Assembly: GCF_040564635.1 (NCBI RefSeq)
Contig: NZ_CP159837.1
Coordinates: forward strand, 6,745,001 to 6,809,000
Length of the DNA stretch: 64,000 nt
DNA from: Planktothricoides raciborskii GIHE-MW2
GTDB lineage: Bacteria; Cyanobacteriota; Cyanobacteriia; Cyanobacteriales; Laspinemataceae
Reading direction: 5' to 3'
Made by a program: the position numbers and the translations under genes. The notes under the pieces were generated by a model that was not told the origin of the DNA, ran no database searches, and saw nothing but the letters and a program-made list of their open reading frames with translations. Numbering within the stretch: the first letter of the stretch is position 1; each line of letters begins with the position of its first letter. Positions 1 through 8,575 of this stretch are shown here, one piece after another.

Positions 1-2
1 GG

Positions 3-146
3 CTAGATGTGGATGGAACTAAGAATAATCGCGTGCAAGTGACGGCTAAGAATATAACGGAAAGCGGGTTTGTAGTGGAATACAAAACCTGGTATGATAC
101 GGTTCTGTATTCGGTCTGGACTAATTGGGTAGCTTACGGAGAGTAG
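3..146 (+). CDS. C-terminal end of an H-type-lectin-like protein (5' partial)
   Basis: The reading frame is open from the left edge and stops at TAG 144-146, giving 47 residues. The spacing of hydrophobic residues together with ITESGFVVEYKTWYDT and a terminal NWVAYGE resembles the last strands of the H-type lectin domain (PF09458), a small beta-sandwich sugar-binding domain often found at the ends of secreted or adhesive proteins. The rest of the gene is outside the window, so neither its length nor other domains can be judged. Family assignment is from pattern recognition on a short piece only. Confidence 0.5.
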   Translation, partial: LDVDGTKNNRVQVTAKNITESGFVVEYKTWYDTVLYSVWTNWVAYGE

Positions 147-180
147 GATACCTTTTCGCCAAGTAGAGCGATCGGCCAAG

Positions 181-214
181 GTTCAAAATATTTGAGTAGC
201 CAAATATTTTGAAC
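181..214. terminator. Hairpin downstream of the lectin-like gene
   Basis: A perfect 14-bp inverted repeat (GTTCAAAATATTTG and its complement) is separated by 6 bp and lies 35 bp after the stop codon. There is no clean T-run after it, so it may be a weak terminator or an mRNA 3' end stabiliser. Confidence 0.35.
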
Positions 215-310
215 TAGCCAGCCCAACGCCTACAGGAAACCTTTCTGCAACATCTGCTTTGGCCGTCGGGATGGCTTCGGGAAAAATCCCAGGGAAAGAA
301 GAGAAAGACC

Positions 311-407
311 GCCAGGGATTTTAATCCCTGGCGAATAGCGCAAGTCGGTTAAAACCGACTGTTATGAAGCATAAAAAATCGAATTTTCAGTCGGTTTCAA
401 CCGACTT
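311..407. repeat. Cluster of three short palindromes
   Basis: Three near-perfect palindromes follow one another: GCCAGGGATT/AATCCCTGGC (311-332), AGTCGGTTAAAACCGACT (343-360) and GTCGGTTTCAACCGAC (392-407). They lie in an intergenic stretch with no open frame and look like dispersed REP-type palindromes. Confidence 0.6.
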
Positions 408-571
408 TAGCTATGAGGCCGCCAACGTTTAAACCCCCGCCTTCTATTGGGCGGCGTTTACTTTAATTGGTGAAGCGAAATAAGGAGGATGGGGAGGATA
501 GGGAGGATGGGGGAATGTTTGATGAATTGGGTATTATGTTTTGGTAATTTTTTGTCAGTGAAACCTTAACA

Positions 572-647
572 GTTTACTGTTGACGGTTCACAGTAAACTG
601 TTAAGGGTTCACTGTTAACAGTTTACGGTGAACCGTCAACAGTAAAC
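572..647. repeat. Long nested inverted repeat downstream of desC
   Basis: The outer arms 572-591 and 628-647 are perfect 20-bp complements (GTTTACTGTTGACGGTTCAC). Inside them a second pair, built on GTAAACTGTTAA and TTAACAGTTTAC, forms another stem, so almost the whole 76 bp can fold. It sits 17 bp beyond the desC stop codon and could act as its terminator, although no T-run is present on the minus strand. Confidence 0.6.
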
Positions 648-663
648 AAAATCATTTTAATGA

Positions 664-1530
664 TTATGATTCTGTTTTAGGCAGTTTGATATTTTTGGCT
701 AGACCCACTGCACTAAGCAACTGAATTGTCATCCAGGTGATGTCAATTTCCCACCATTGCATACCATGACGGGCAGAGTATTGAAAAGCATGGTGATTGT
801 TATGCCAACCTTCGCCGTAAGTGGTCAAAGCCACCCACCAGCAATTGGTGGATAAATCCCCAGCATCATAAGTTTGATAACCAAATTTATGGGTAGCGCT
901 ATTGACAAACCAAGTGCAGTGATAAACCAGCACTAAACGCACGAAAATTCCCCAAACCACAAAAGACCATCCGAGTCCTGGTGAATAAGCTTCTCCGACA
1001 AAATAGAGCAGCACACCCAAGACAATTTGGATTGGTAGCATATAGGATTGACAAAATTGATAAAAACGGTCATCCGCAATATCTTTGGTGAACCGAGGGA
1101 TATCTTTTGAACCTGGATTTTTATAAAATAGCCAGCCGATATGACTCCACCAAAATCCTTTGTTGGCATCATGGGGATCGTTGGCTTGGTCTGAATATAA
1201 ATGGTGCATCCGGTGCAGTCCTACCCAGTCAATGGGCCCGCCTTGACAGGTGAGGGTGCCGAATAAAACCAGAAAATACTCCAACCATTTGGGCGCTTCA
1301 AAACTGCGGTGAGTAATCAGGCGATGAAATCCTAGGGTAATGCCCAAACCGCCAGTCACCCAGTGCAGAAATAAAGCTAACCCGACCCCAGCCCAGCTAA
1401 AAGTACCAGGAATGAAAGCTAAAAGCACACCGGCATGAACGATGAGCATAAAGATGATGATCGGCCAGTTGTAAGCTAAAGGTTCTGGGGTAGTCTGTTT
1501 TTCTGGGTTTGTTGCAGGAGCAATTGTCAT
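664..1530 (-). CDS. desC: Acyl-lipid delta-9 fatty acid desaturase
   Basis: DesC introduces the first double bond (delta-9) into acyl chains esterified to membrane glycerolipids, using ferredoxin as electron donor; it is an integral membrane di-iron enzyme. The 288-residue protein carries the three histidine boxes: HRLITH (H69/H74), HRMHH (106-110) and EGWHNNHH (H243, H246, H247), with hydrophobic segments between them. ATG 1530 is preferred over a start further upstream because AAAGG lies about 9 bp before it and desaturase homology begins soon after. The gene is transcribed divergently from the lyase gene starting at 1659, with about 130 bp between the starts. A delta-12 desaturase (desA) is found at 29.6 kb in the same window. 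Confidence 0.93.
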   Translation of the reverse strand: MTIAPATNPEKQTTPEPLAYNWPIIIFMLIVHAGVLLAFIPGTFSWAGVGLALFLHWVTGGLGITLGFHRLITHRSFEAPKWLEYFLVLFGTLTCQGGPIDWVGLHRMHHLYSDQANDPHDANKGFWWSHIGWLFYKNPGSKDIPRFTKDIADDRFYQFCQSYMLPIQIVLGVLLYFVGEAYSPGLGWSFVVWGIFVRLVLVYHCTWFVNSATHKFGYQTYDAGDLSTNCWWVALTTYGEGWHNNHHAFQYSARHGMQWWEIDITWMTIQLLSAVGLAKNIKLPKTES

Positions 1531-1658
1531 TAAATTAACCTTTCCACGAATAACTCGAAGATAATCAACCCGGAAAGACCTAGAGATTTCACCTCGGACT
1601 GTCACTATCTCGTGTACAATCCTTTTTGATCGTTTCCAAGGAAGAATTATCAACCGAA

Positions 1659-2888
1659 ATGAATAGCTCCGAAAAGCTGCGAGAAGCAGAGAAAGAGCTC
1701 TTACCTATTTTCTCTAGAATTGATGCTCAGGTCAAGCAAAATCTCAAACGAGTGCTGGATGCTTTGCGGCGTCATCGTGTGGGAGTCCACCATTTTGCTA
1801 GTGTTTCCGGCTATGGCCATGATGATTTGGGCCGCGATACTTTGGACCAAGTGTTTGCTGAGGTGATGGGGGCTGAAGCGGCAGCAGTCCGCGTCCAGTT
1901 TGTGTCCGGTACTCATGCGATCGCCTCTGCTTTGTTTGGGGTATTGCGTCCTGGGGATGAAATGCTGGCGGTAGCTGGTGCCCCCTACGATACTTTAGAG
2001 GAAGTGATTGGTTTGCGGGAACAAGGGCAAGGTTCCCTGATGGAATTTGGGATTCAATATCGACAACTGGAGTTAACAGATACGGGAGAAATTGACTGGG
2101 AAGGGTTAAAAACCGCCGTCCGGTCAAATACTCGGTTGGTGTTGATTCAACGGTCTTGCGGTTATTCTTGGCGGAGTTCTTTGTCGATCGCCGATATTGA
2201 AAAAATTGTCCAAATTGTCAAAGCCCAAAATTCCCAGACTATTTGTTTTGTGGATAACTGCTATGGAGAATTTATTGAAGACCGGGAACCGCCCGCAGTG
2301 GGGGCGGATTTAATTGCCGGTTCTTTGATTAAAAATCCCGGTGGAACAATTGTCACGGCTGGGGGCTATGTGGCAGGACGGGCTGATTTAGTCGAAGCGG
2401 CGGCTTGTCGGTTAACGGCGCCGGGAATTGGCAGTAGTGGGGGGGCAACTTTGGATCAAAATCGGCTATTATTTCAAGGCTTATTTTTAGCCCCCCAAAT
2501 GGTAGGAGAAGCCATGAAGGGTACTCATTTAACTGCTTATGTGTTTGACCAGTTAGGCTATCCGGTAAAACCCGATCCTTTTGCCCCTCGGCGTGATGTG
2601 ATTCAGGCGATTAAATTAGGTTCTCCAGATAAGTTAATTGCCTTTTGTCGGGCGATTCAAAAGTATTCGCCGATTGGTTCTTATTTAGATCCAATTCCCG
2701 CCCCCATGCCCGGATATGAGAGTGAGTTGGTGATGGCTGGAGGGACGTTTATTGATGGCAGTACGTCGGAGTTTTCTGCGGATGGGCCATTGCGTGAACC
2801 TTATGTGGTGTTTTGCCAAGGGGGCACTCATTGGACTCACGTCGCGATCGCTTTAGAAGCGGCGATTTCGGCGATCGGTTTTGCGTAA
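1659..2888 (+). CDS. Methionine gamma-lyase family PLP enzyme (aluminium-resistance-like)
   Basis: This 409-residue protein belongs to the fold-type I PLP family annotated as methionine gamma-lyase-like or aluminium resistance protein (PF06838), a relative of cystathionine gamma-synthase/lyase enzymes. Visible family features are FVSGTHAIASALFG near the N-terminus, the aspartate motif FVDNCYGEF, and SLIKNPGG with the likely PLP-binding lysine at K225. The C-terminal GGTHWTHVAIA is typical. ATG 1659 is preferred over TTG 1626 because AAGGAAG precedes it and TTG 1626 has no ribosome binding site. The physiological substrate is not established for the cyanobacterial members, so the name states the family, not the reaction. 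A hairpin with a T-run follows directly. Confidence 0.88.
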   Translation: MNSSEKLREAEKELLPIFSRIDAQVKQNLKRVLDALRRHRVGVHHFASVSGYGHDDLGRDTLDQVFAEVMGAEAAAVRVQFVSGTHAIASALFGVLRPGDEMLAVAGAPYDTLEEVIGLREQGQGSLMEFGIQYRQLELTDTGEIDWEGLKTAVRSNTRLVLIQRSCGYSWRSSLSIADIEKIVQIVKAQNSQTICFVDNCYGEFIEDREPPAVGADLIAGSLIKNPGGTIVTAGGYVAGRADLVEAAACRLTAPGIGSSGGATLDQNRLLFQGLFLAPQMVGEAMKGTHLTAYVFDQLGYPVKPDPFAPRRDVIQAIKLGSPDKLIAFCRAIQKYSPIGSYLDPIPAPMPGYESELVMAGGTFIDGSTSEFSADGPLREPYVVFCQGGTHWTHVAIALEAAISAIGFA

Positions 2889-2897
2889 CCAAAGCTA

Positions 2898-2946
2898 GAA
2901 ACCGGGTTTCTTGTTCTCATTCAACAACAGAAACCCGGTTTTTTTT
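2898..2946 (+). terminator. Rho-independent-type terminator built from the GAAACCGGGTTTC repeat
   Basis: Arms GAAACCGGGTTTC (2898-2910) and its complement near 2930-2942 are followed by eight T residues, 10 bp after the lyase stop codon. The arm is a copy of a palindrome dispersed through the window, here apparently used as a terminator. Confidence 0.65.
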
Positions 2947-2965
2947 CTGAGGATAGGTTATTGAA

Positions 2966-3589
2966 TTATTTAGAAAAGGTTAGTTCTTTAACCCCAGTAA
3001 AATCAGTGACAAATCCTCCGTGAAGTTCGCCCAAGTATCCTAAAGCGGCGGCAAATGCTTCGGCATTTTGGTGGCGATCGATCTGCGCGGATCTAGGATT
3101 ACCGAAATCGTCCTCATAAACTAAAGTGATCGCCCCTTCTGCTTTCCATTCCAAGGCACGAATTTTATCTTTATTAATTTGAATTAAATCGTCCCCATTC
3201 TTGACTAATATTGAATCCAAAATCAGCTTAGGGGCGTCGGAAGCGATCGCAATTTCTCCCCATTCTCCGATCAGGTGATATGTGCCATCATCAGCCAGAA
3301 AAAATTCATCAATATTGCCCCAATCAATGCTACCATCTGGATTGGGAATAGGATTCATCGGATTAGGAATTAAATGATAGCGTTGCGATCGGGGAAATTG
3401 GATTTTCATCCGTCGATAACAATAGACTTCCCCTGGTAATGGCTGACTATATAACGGATGCTTTTCCGTAATCACCGCTTCAATAAAGATTTCTACCGTG
3501 GCTTTTTTCGCCTCACAACCGAGAACATAGCTATCTTCTAAATAAATATTTTCAAATCCCGGAAACTGCCAATAATTTAAGTGTTGCAT
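2966..3589 (-). CDS. Protein of unknown function, possible immunity partner of the upstream gene
   Basis: The gene encodes 207 residues with no signal peptide or membrane segment, rather acidic and rich in aromatic residues, which suggests a soluble cytoplasmic protein. I do not recognise a named domain. ATG 3589 is chosen over the TTG 15 bp upstream. It starts 35 bp after the end of the small gene at 3624-3914 on the same strand. That order (short basic protein with a toxin-like C-terminal motif, then a soluble acidic protein) is the usual arrangement of polymorphic toxin C-termini and their immunity proteins. The immunity role is inference from position only. Confidence 0.6.
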   Translation of the reverse strand: MQHLNYWQFPGFENIYLEDSYVLGCEAKKATVEIFIEAVITEKHPLYSQPLPGEVYCYRRMKIQFPRSQRYHLIPNPMNPIPNPDGSIDWGNIDEFFLADDGTYHLIGEWGEIAIASDAPKLILDSILVKNGDDLIQINKDKIRALEWKAEGAITLVYEDDFGNPRSAQIDRHQNAEAFAAALGYLGELHGGFVTDFTGVKELTFSK

Positions 3590-3623
3590 GGTTAAATATC
3601 CCAATTAATCGGAGTATGATTAG

Positions 3624-3914
3624 CTATAGTCTGGAAACAAGATTTGCTTGTGGATCGATGCGCTGATTTTTAGCATTTCTTAGTTCAACATGGGGATGAT
3701 GGCTTCCAGGTGTTCGCTGACTTCCTTGTTTTAAAGTTAATCTGGTGACTCTATTTTGATCAACATATTTTAAAGGTCTGTTCGGGGTTTGAGTTGGCTG
3801 CCAGCCTTTTTGCGATTCAGCCCAAATGATAAAGTCACTGGCTTTTGGCTGATTACCTATAATCACAGCTTGCATGATGCGTTCCCATGCTTGCCTCCCG
3901 GCTAAACTTGCCAT
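3624..3914 (-). CDS. Small protein resembling a polymorphic-toxin C-terminal domain
   Basis: The 96-residue basic protein contains the stretch KYVDQNRVTRLTLKQGSQRT followed by PGSHHPHVELRN and RIDP. This pattern recalls short C-terminal domains of secreted polymorphic toxins, in which a compact beta domain with conserved His and Glu residues ends a long export polypeptide. Here there is no long N-terminal part or export signal: the frame begins at ATG 3914 (or TTG 3920), so the gene is either a detached toxin module or a fragment. Its downstream neighbour could be the immunity gene. The family link is from memory of the motif and should be treated as tentative. Confidence 0.5.
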   Translation of the reverse strand: MASLAGRQAWERIMQAVIIGNQPKASDFIIWAESQKGWQPTQTPNRPLKYVDQNRVTRLTLKQGSQRTPGSHHPHVELRNAKNQRIDPQANLVSRL

Positions 3915-3983
3915 ATCCAAATATTCATCTCAATATTATATCCCAAAAATTTTACCATTAGCGATCGCCTGTGAATGAACCTA

Positions 3984-4044
3984 GAAACCGGGTTTTTTTT
4001 CATCCCACAGATAACTGTTGATATTCACAGAAGAAACCCGGTTT
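3984..4044. repeat. Pair of GAAACCGGGTTT arms, terminator-like
   Basis: GAAACCGGGTTT (3984-3995, followed by more T residues) and GAAACCCGGTTT (4033-4044) can pair across a 37-bp loop. It is another copy of the dispersed palindrome, positioned at the 3' end of the short reading frame on the minus strand. Confidence 0.55.
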
Positions 4045-4186
4045 ATTTTTTGGGGCCAGAACGAGATTTTAGAAATAGTTCCACCGCCCAGAGAATTAAA
4101 GAAATAACCTGAACCAGTAGCCACACCCCTTGAACTACCACTTCCCATACCGCCCTTAACATCACCTGCAATTGCCACAAAAACAT
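4043..4186 (-). CDS. Possible 47-residue hydrophobic small protein
   Basis: From ATG 4186 a frame of 47 codons runs to TAA at 4043-4045. The product starts MFLWQLQVMLRAVWEVVVQG and is almost entirely Val, Leu, Trp and Ile with a charged tail (KSRSGPKK), compatible with one long membrane helix or a membrane-bound amphipathic helix. A GAGGTG lies about 16 bp upstream, too far for a good ribosome binding site. An overlapping frame on the same strand is glycine-rich and less protein-like. Expression is not shown; this is a candidate only. Confidence 0.35.
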   Translation of the reverse strand: MFLWQLQVMLRAVWEVVVQGVWLLVQVISLILWAVELFLKSRSGPKK

Positions 4187-4464
4187 CTTAATTTTTTTCT
4201 TTTTCACCTCTTTTTTTAGGACAATTAATCCGGATTTAATTCTAGTTTTAATTTCAGATATCGCCCAAATTAATAGTTCTAAAAAGTTATAAACTTTGGA
4301 TGATTAACCAAAAGGTTAAAACCAGCATTTATTTTCTCCTAATAATAGCCATTGGAGAACATTAACAAATGCAGAAAAATTTGCCTTCACGAAAAAATGA
4401 AAAAATTTTAACTTGATGCTTCAACGTGACTTTTGAACTTGACTAATGAAAGTGACTAAAAATT

Positions 4465-5106
4465 TTACGGTTGAATCTGACGCAAACTTTGTTGGGCGGG
4501 TTGATAATTAGGATTAATTTTCAAGGCTTGCTGAAATTCCGCGATGGCCTGAGATAATTGCCCTTGTTTTTGGTACAATAAACCCAAACCATAATGGGCT
4601 AAAGTATGAGAACTAGCCGGGATTCCCATCATATCTGGTAAATTTAGTGCCAGTTGATAGGCAGAAATTGCTTCTTCAACTCTGTCGAGTTTTCTGAGGA
4701 CATCACCCACATTTGTATAAGGGGCTGCTAAGTTAGGATTTAGCTTAATTCCTTCCATATAAATAGCCCCAGCATCATTCAATTTTCCCTGTTGAGCCAG
4801 TGCTAAACCTAAGTTATTATAGGCGGCTACTAGGGTGCGATCGCGCTGAATGGCTTGAGTAAATGAGGCGATCGCCTGATCCAATTTCCCTTGATTCATT
4901 AACGCCAAACCTAAATTATTATAAACCCCTGGATCCGTGGGACGACTTTGACCAATTTGACGCCAAATCAATTCCGCTTGAGCGTAATTTTGGGCATTAG
5001 CAGCTTCCAAACCCATTTGCCACAGTTGATCGAGAGATTGAGCACCGACCACAGAAGGGGTCAAGGTGAGGGATAAAGTTAGCAAAAATCGGTAGAGTTG
5101 TCGCAT
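4465..5106 (-). CDS. Secreted TPR-repeat protein
   Basis: The 213-residue protein begins with a signal peptide (MRQLYRFLLTLSLTLTPSVVGAQS, cleavage likely after the GAQ) and then holds four to five tetratricopeptide repeats, seen from the recurring patterns AYNNLGLAL, AIxxYQxAL and NPNxxxA. TPR proteins act as protein-protein interaction scaffolds; this one would be periplasmic or exported. It is similar in signal peptide and repeats to the larger TPR gene at 5377-6636 on the same strand, which suggests a local duplication. No catalytic domain is present. Confidence 0.8.
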   Translation of the reverse strand: MRQLYRFLLTLSLTLTPSVVGAQSLDQLWQMGLEAANAQNYAQAELIWRQIGQSRPTDPGVYNNLGLALMNQGKLDQAIASFTQAIQRDRTLVAAYNNLGLALAQQGKLNDAGAIYMEGIKLNPNLAAPYTNVGDVLRKLDRVEEAISAYQLALNLPDMMGIPASSHTLAHYGLGLLYQKQGQLSQAIAEFQQALKINPNYQPAQQSLRQIQP

Positions 5107-5290
5107 GATGAAAATTTTAACTTAATTTTAACTTAATTTTAACTTAATTTTAACTTGTTCAGGAGTTACCTATTGATTCTATATTGGGGGATATTGGGGG
5201 CAGGGGATGTTTGGGGCAACCACGGACGGATGTTTGGGGCAACCGGGGATGTTTGGGGCAACCACCGCCTTTAGGAATTGCCCCTACTTT
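5107..5290. repeat. Two tandem simple repeats between the TPR genes
   Basis: Four copies of an 11-nt unit (AATTTTAACTT) lie at about 5111-5155, directly upstream of the downstream TPR gene. From about 5180 to 5260 a second, longer unit containing GATGTTTGGGGCAACC recurs three times. No gene is visible here. Confidence 0.6.
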
Positions 5291-5376
5291 TCTACTGAAT
5301 ATAGAATAGATACTTTATTTTATAGCAAAATTTTGCCCACCCTACTACTTCCATGAATACTGACGATTACTGAAGA

Positions 5377-6636
5377 CTACTGAAGAGTACGAAGGTTTCT
5401 TTGGGCTGATTGAAAGTTCGGATCGATTTCTAAAGCTTGCTCAAACTGTGCCCTCGCTGCCGATAATTTACCTTGCAATTTCAGGGTTTCTCCCAAATCA
5501 TTGTAAGCTTGAGGTAAGTTGGGTCTGAGCAAAATTAGCTCTCGAAATGCCGCTTCTGCTTCCGCAAGATTGCCCTGTTTTCGCAGCAGCAAACCGAGAT
5601 TTCCATAAGCACCGGCATTATTGGGATTGATTTGGATGGCTTGACGATAAGCTGCGATCGCCTCGGTAATTTTTCCCTGTTCATTGTAAGCAATTCCTAA
5701 ATGATAATAGGCTAAACCTTCCTGGGGATCTAACTCAATTGCCCGTTGATAAGCGGCGATCGCCTCATTCAATTGCCCCTGATGTTTGAAAGTAATCCCC
5801 AACCCCACATAAGCTTGAGGTAAATCAGGATTCATCGCCAACATTTGCCGATAAGCGGCGATCGCTTCCGCAAAGTTCCCCTGGTGTCGTAAAGCATTGC
5901 CCAAATTATAATAAGCAGAGGTATGATTGGGGTCTAGTTTCAATCCTTCCTGGTAAGCCACAATTGCTTCTCTCATCCGATTGAGATTATAAAGGGCATT
6001 CCCCAAATTAAAATAAGCTGGGGCATTATTCGGTTCAAATTCTAAAGCTTTCTGGTAAGCAGCGATCGCCTCTTCAATTTTGGTTTGATTGTAAAGAGCA
6101 TTGCCCAGATTATAGTAAGCAGCAGCATAATTGGGCAGGCGTTCAATGGCTTGGCGATAAGTTGCGATCGCCTGATCTAATTCACCATTTTTTCTCAGGG
6201 CATTGCCTAAATTATTATAGGCTTGAGCATAATTTGCATCTTGGGAAATCGCTTGACGATAATTGGCGATCGCCTCATCCAACTCACCCAAATTATGCAG
6301 TGCATTGGCCAAATTATAATAACCTGGGGCATAATTAGGGTCTAATTTAATCGTTTCTCGATAAGCCGCGATCGCCTCATCTAATTTATTTTGGGCATAA
6401 AGACTATTGCCCAAATTATAATAAGCGATCGCATTATCTTGATCCAGGAAAATTGCTTTACGCCACAAAGACTCTGCCTGCTCATAATTACCTGCTTCTT
6501 GAGCCAACTTACCCGCTTCAAGCAAACTTTCCAGGGATAAAACTTCCCTGTAATTTTCAACGGATTGAGCCGTCACTATTTGGGGGGTTGCCCCCAAAGA
6601 TAGGGTTAATAACAGAATTAAACATCGACGAAACAT
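5377..6636 (-). CDS. Secreted TPR-repeat protein, about eleven repeats
   Basis: The 419-residue protein has a signal peptide (MFRRCLILLLTLSLGATPQI) and then a nearly uninterrupted array of 34-residue TPR units with the consensus AYYNLGNALxxxGxLDEAIA and xYxxAIxLDPNY. Such long solenoids bind other proteins or glycans-modifying enzymes; no fused enzyme is seen. HIP1 sites recur at the same place in most repeats because GCGATCGCC encodes part of the AIA motif. ATG 6636 is the only sensible start. Same orientation and signal type as the gene at 4465-5106. Confidence 0.85.
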   Translation of the reverse strand: MFRRCLILLLTLSLGATPQIVTAQSVENYREVLSLESLLEAGKLAQEAGNYEQAESLWRKAIFLDQDNAIAYYNLGNSLYAQNKLDEAIAAYRETIKLDPNYAPGYYNLANALHNLGELDEAIANYRQAISQDANYAQAYNNLGNALRKNGELDQAIATYRQAIERLPNYAAAYYNLGNALYNQTKIEEAIAAYQKALEFEPNNAPAYFNLGNALYNLNRMREAIVAYQEGLKLDPNHTSAYYNLGNALRHQGNFAEAIAAYRQMLAMNPDLPQAYVGLGITFKHQGQLNEAIAAYQRAIELDPQEGLAYYHLGIAYNEQGKITEAIAAYRQAIQINPNNAGAYGNLGLLLRKQGNLAEAEAAFRELILLRPNLPQAYNDLGETLKLQGKLSAARAQFEQALEIDPNFQSAQRNLRTLQ

Positions 6637-6941
6637 AACAATATTTTTGATTTATGTGTGAGAGAGGAACATATAAACGTAATCGGTGAAAAAACAGCGC
6701 GATCTGCTGCCTAATCTTTAGCATCTAATCTTTAGCATCTAACCTTTACCATCTAATCTTTAGAATAATCTACACCTGCTCCCCGTCAGATCGGGAAATC
6801 CTCTCGTCAAGTGTAGGGAAGGATCGGGGAACGGGGAACGGGGGCCAGCCAATAGGGACGCAAATAAAGTCCCCCAACCCCCCCTTCGCCTTTGAAGGAG
6901 GGGTTGGGGGATCGAGATGTATAGCAGAGTAAACTGCTGTC
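6637..6941. other. Intergenic spacer with a C/G-rich palindrome
   Basis: The spacer between glcD and the TPR gene holds tandem copies of ATCTAATCTTTAGC (about 6711-6765) and a palindrome with arms near 6870-6886 (CCCCCAACCCCCCCTTC) and 6894-6911. The latter belongs to the same C-tract/G-tract family that has expanded inside the protease gene at 54.5 kb. No open frame with support. Confidence 0.5.
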
Positions 6942-8429
6942 TTAAAATAAATCAACTCCTTCAAACTTTTTCTGGGCTTGAGCATTAGCAGACTCCCCAC
7001 AAGTGCGCGGAGTGGGGAACATTTTCCCTGGATTAGCCAAACCTTTGGGATTAAAAACTTCTCGCACCCATTGCATCGTTTCTAAATCCGTCTCCGTAAA
7101 CATATTCGGCATATAGCATTTTTTATCAGCCCCAATGCCATGTTCACCAGACAGACTGCCGCCAACTTTGACGCAAATTTTCAGAATTTCGCCCCCCACT
7201 TCTTCCACTTCTGCCAAAGCACCCGGCACGGAATTATCGTAAAGAATTAACGGATGCAAGTTGCCATCACCGGCATGAAACACATTGGCAATTTTATAAC
7301 CGGATTTTTCGCTGAGAGCTTCAATTTCTTTGAGGACATAAGACAGTTGCGTCCGAGGAATTACCCCATCTTGCACATAATAATCTGGACTGATATGCCC
7401 CGCCGCCGCAAAAGCCGCTTTCCTTCCTTTCCAAAGTTTTAAGCGTTGTTCCGGGTCGCTGGCAGTGGTGACATTACGCGCCCCATTTTTTTGACAAATT
7501 TCCGTAATCAGCTTTTTATTTGCATCTACTTCTACTTGCAAACCGTCCACTTCTACTAATAAAATACTGACCGCATCACGGGGATAACAGCCAGTGGCTA
7601 CTACGTCTTCTACGGCATTAATGCTCAGGTTATCCATGATTTCCATACCACCAGGAATAATGCCCGCACTAATAATATCAGAAACCGTCGCCCCCGCCGC
7701 TTCCATACTGGTAAAATCCGCTAATAAAACACAGATTGATTCTTGGGTTTTTAGGATGCGTAAAGTGATTTCTGTGGCAATACCGAGGGTGCCTTCGGAA
7801 CCGACAAATAAACCCGTTAGATCGTATCCGGGCATTTCGGGAATTTCGCCGCCCACATCGACAATTGAACCATCGGGGAGGACTAATTTTAACCCTAAAA
7901 CATGATTGGTGGTGACGCCGTATTTTAAACAGTGAACTCCACCAGAATTTTCGGCAATGTTGCCGCCAATGGAGCAAATAATTTGACTGGACGGGTCGGG
8001 AGCAAAATAAAATCCGGCACCGCTGACTGCTTGTGTGACCCAGTTGTTAATTACTCCCGGTTGTACCACCACCCGCTGGTTTTCTAGGTCAACGGAAAGG
8101 ATTTTCCGCATGAGGGCGGTGACAATAAGGACGCAGTTTTCTACGGGTAAGGCGCCTCCAGATAGTCCTGTTCCTGCCCCTCGCGCTACCCAGGGGATTT
8201 CGTAGCGATCGCAGATTTTCACTGCTGCGGCGACTTGTTCCGTAGTCCGGGGTAGGACTACCAGGGCTGGACGTTGCCGATAGCTGGTTAACCCATCACA
8301 TTCATAAGTCAGCAATTCTTCTTTCCGCTGGATCACCCCATCTTTACCGATCGCCCGTTCAAATTCTTGGATGATGGGTTTCCAGTTCCTTGGTGTCATC
8401 GTGGCTGTGGTTGTTTCTGAAGTCAGCAT
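6942..8429 (-). CDS. glcD: Glycolate oxidase/dehydrogenase FAD-linked subunit
   Basis: GlcD oxidises glycolate to glyoxylate, the entry step of the cyanobacterial photorespiratory salvage pathway; electrons pass from FAD to the respiratory chain. The 495-residue protein has the PCMH-type FAD-binding fold, seen in PWVARGAGTGLSGGALP and SIGGNIAENSGGVHCLKYG, and the C-terminal FAD-linked oxidase domain with NVFHAGDGNLHP and GEHGIG. Length fits full-length GlcD. No glcE or glcF lies next to it, as is common in cyanobacteria. D-lactate dehydrogenase activity cannot be excluded because the families overlap. ATG 8429 is used. Confidence 0.92.
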   Translation of the reverse strand: MLTSETTTATMTPRNWKPIIQEFERAIGKDGVIQRKEELLTYECDGLTSYRQRPALVVLPRTTEQVAAAVKICDRYEIPWVARGAGTGLSGGALPVENCVLIVTALMRKILSVDLENQRVVVQPGVINNWVTQAVSGAGFYFAPDPSSQIICSIGGNIAENSGGVHCLKYGVTTNHVLGLKLVLPDGSIVDVGGEIPEMPGYDLTGLFVGSEGTLGIATEITLRILKTQESICVLLADFTSMEAAGATVSDIISAGIIPGGMEIMDNLSINAVEDVVATGCYPRDAVSILLVEVDGLQVEVDANKKLITEICQKNGARNVTTASDPEQRLKLWKGRKAAFAAAGHISPDYYVQDGVIPRTQLSYVLKEIEALSEKSGYKIANVFHAGDGNLHPLILYDNSVPGALAEVEEVGGEILKICVKVGGSLSGEHGIGADKKCYMPNMFTETDLETMQWVREVFNPKGLANPGKMFPTPRTCGESANAQAQKKFEGVDLF

Positions 8430-8476
8430 GGTCAGGTATTTGAGAGGATATGATTTAATTTAATAGTACATCTAGT

Positions 8477-8547
8477 GTCCGCCGTCCGTCGTCCGTCGTC
8501 CGTCGTCCGTCGTCTGTTGTCCGTCGTCTGTTGTCCGTCGTTTGTCC
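8477..8547. repeat. Tandem GTCCGTC-type simple repeat
   Basis: About nine degenerate copies of a 7-nt unit (GTCCGTC, with variants GTCTGTT) lie in the short gap upstream of glcD. Length variation by slippage would be expected. Confidence 0.75.
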
Positions 8548-8575
8548 AGCCTTAGCAACCGTGGATAAATAAAAA

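Noticed and set aside
3981-4178. 65-codon glycine-rich frame on the minus strand
   Set aside because: It overlaps the more protein-like 47-codon frame and ends inside the GAAACCGGGTTT repeat.
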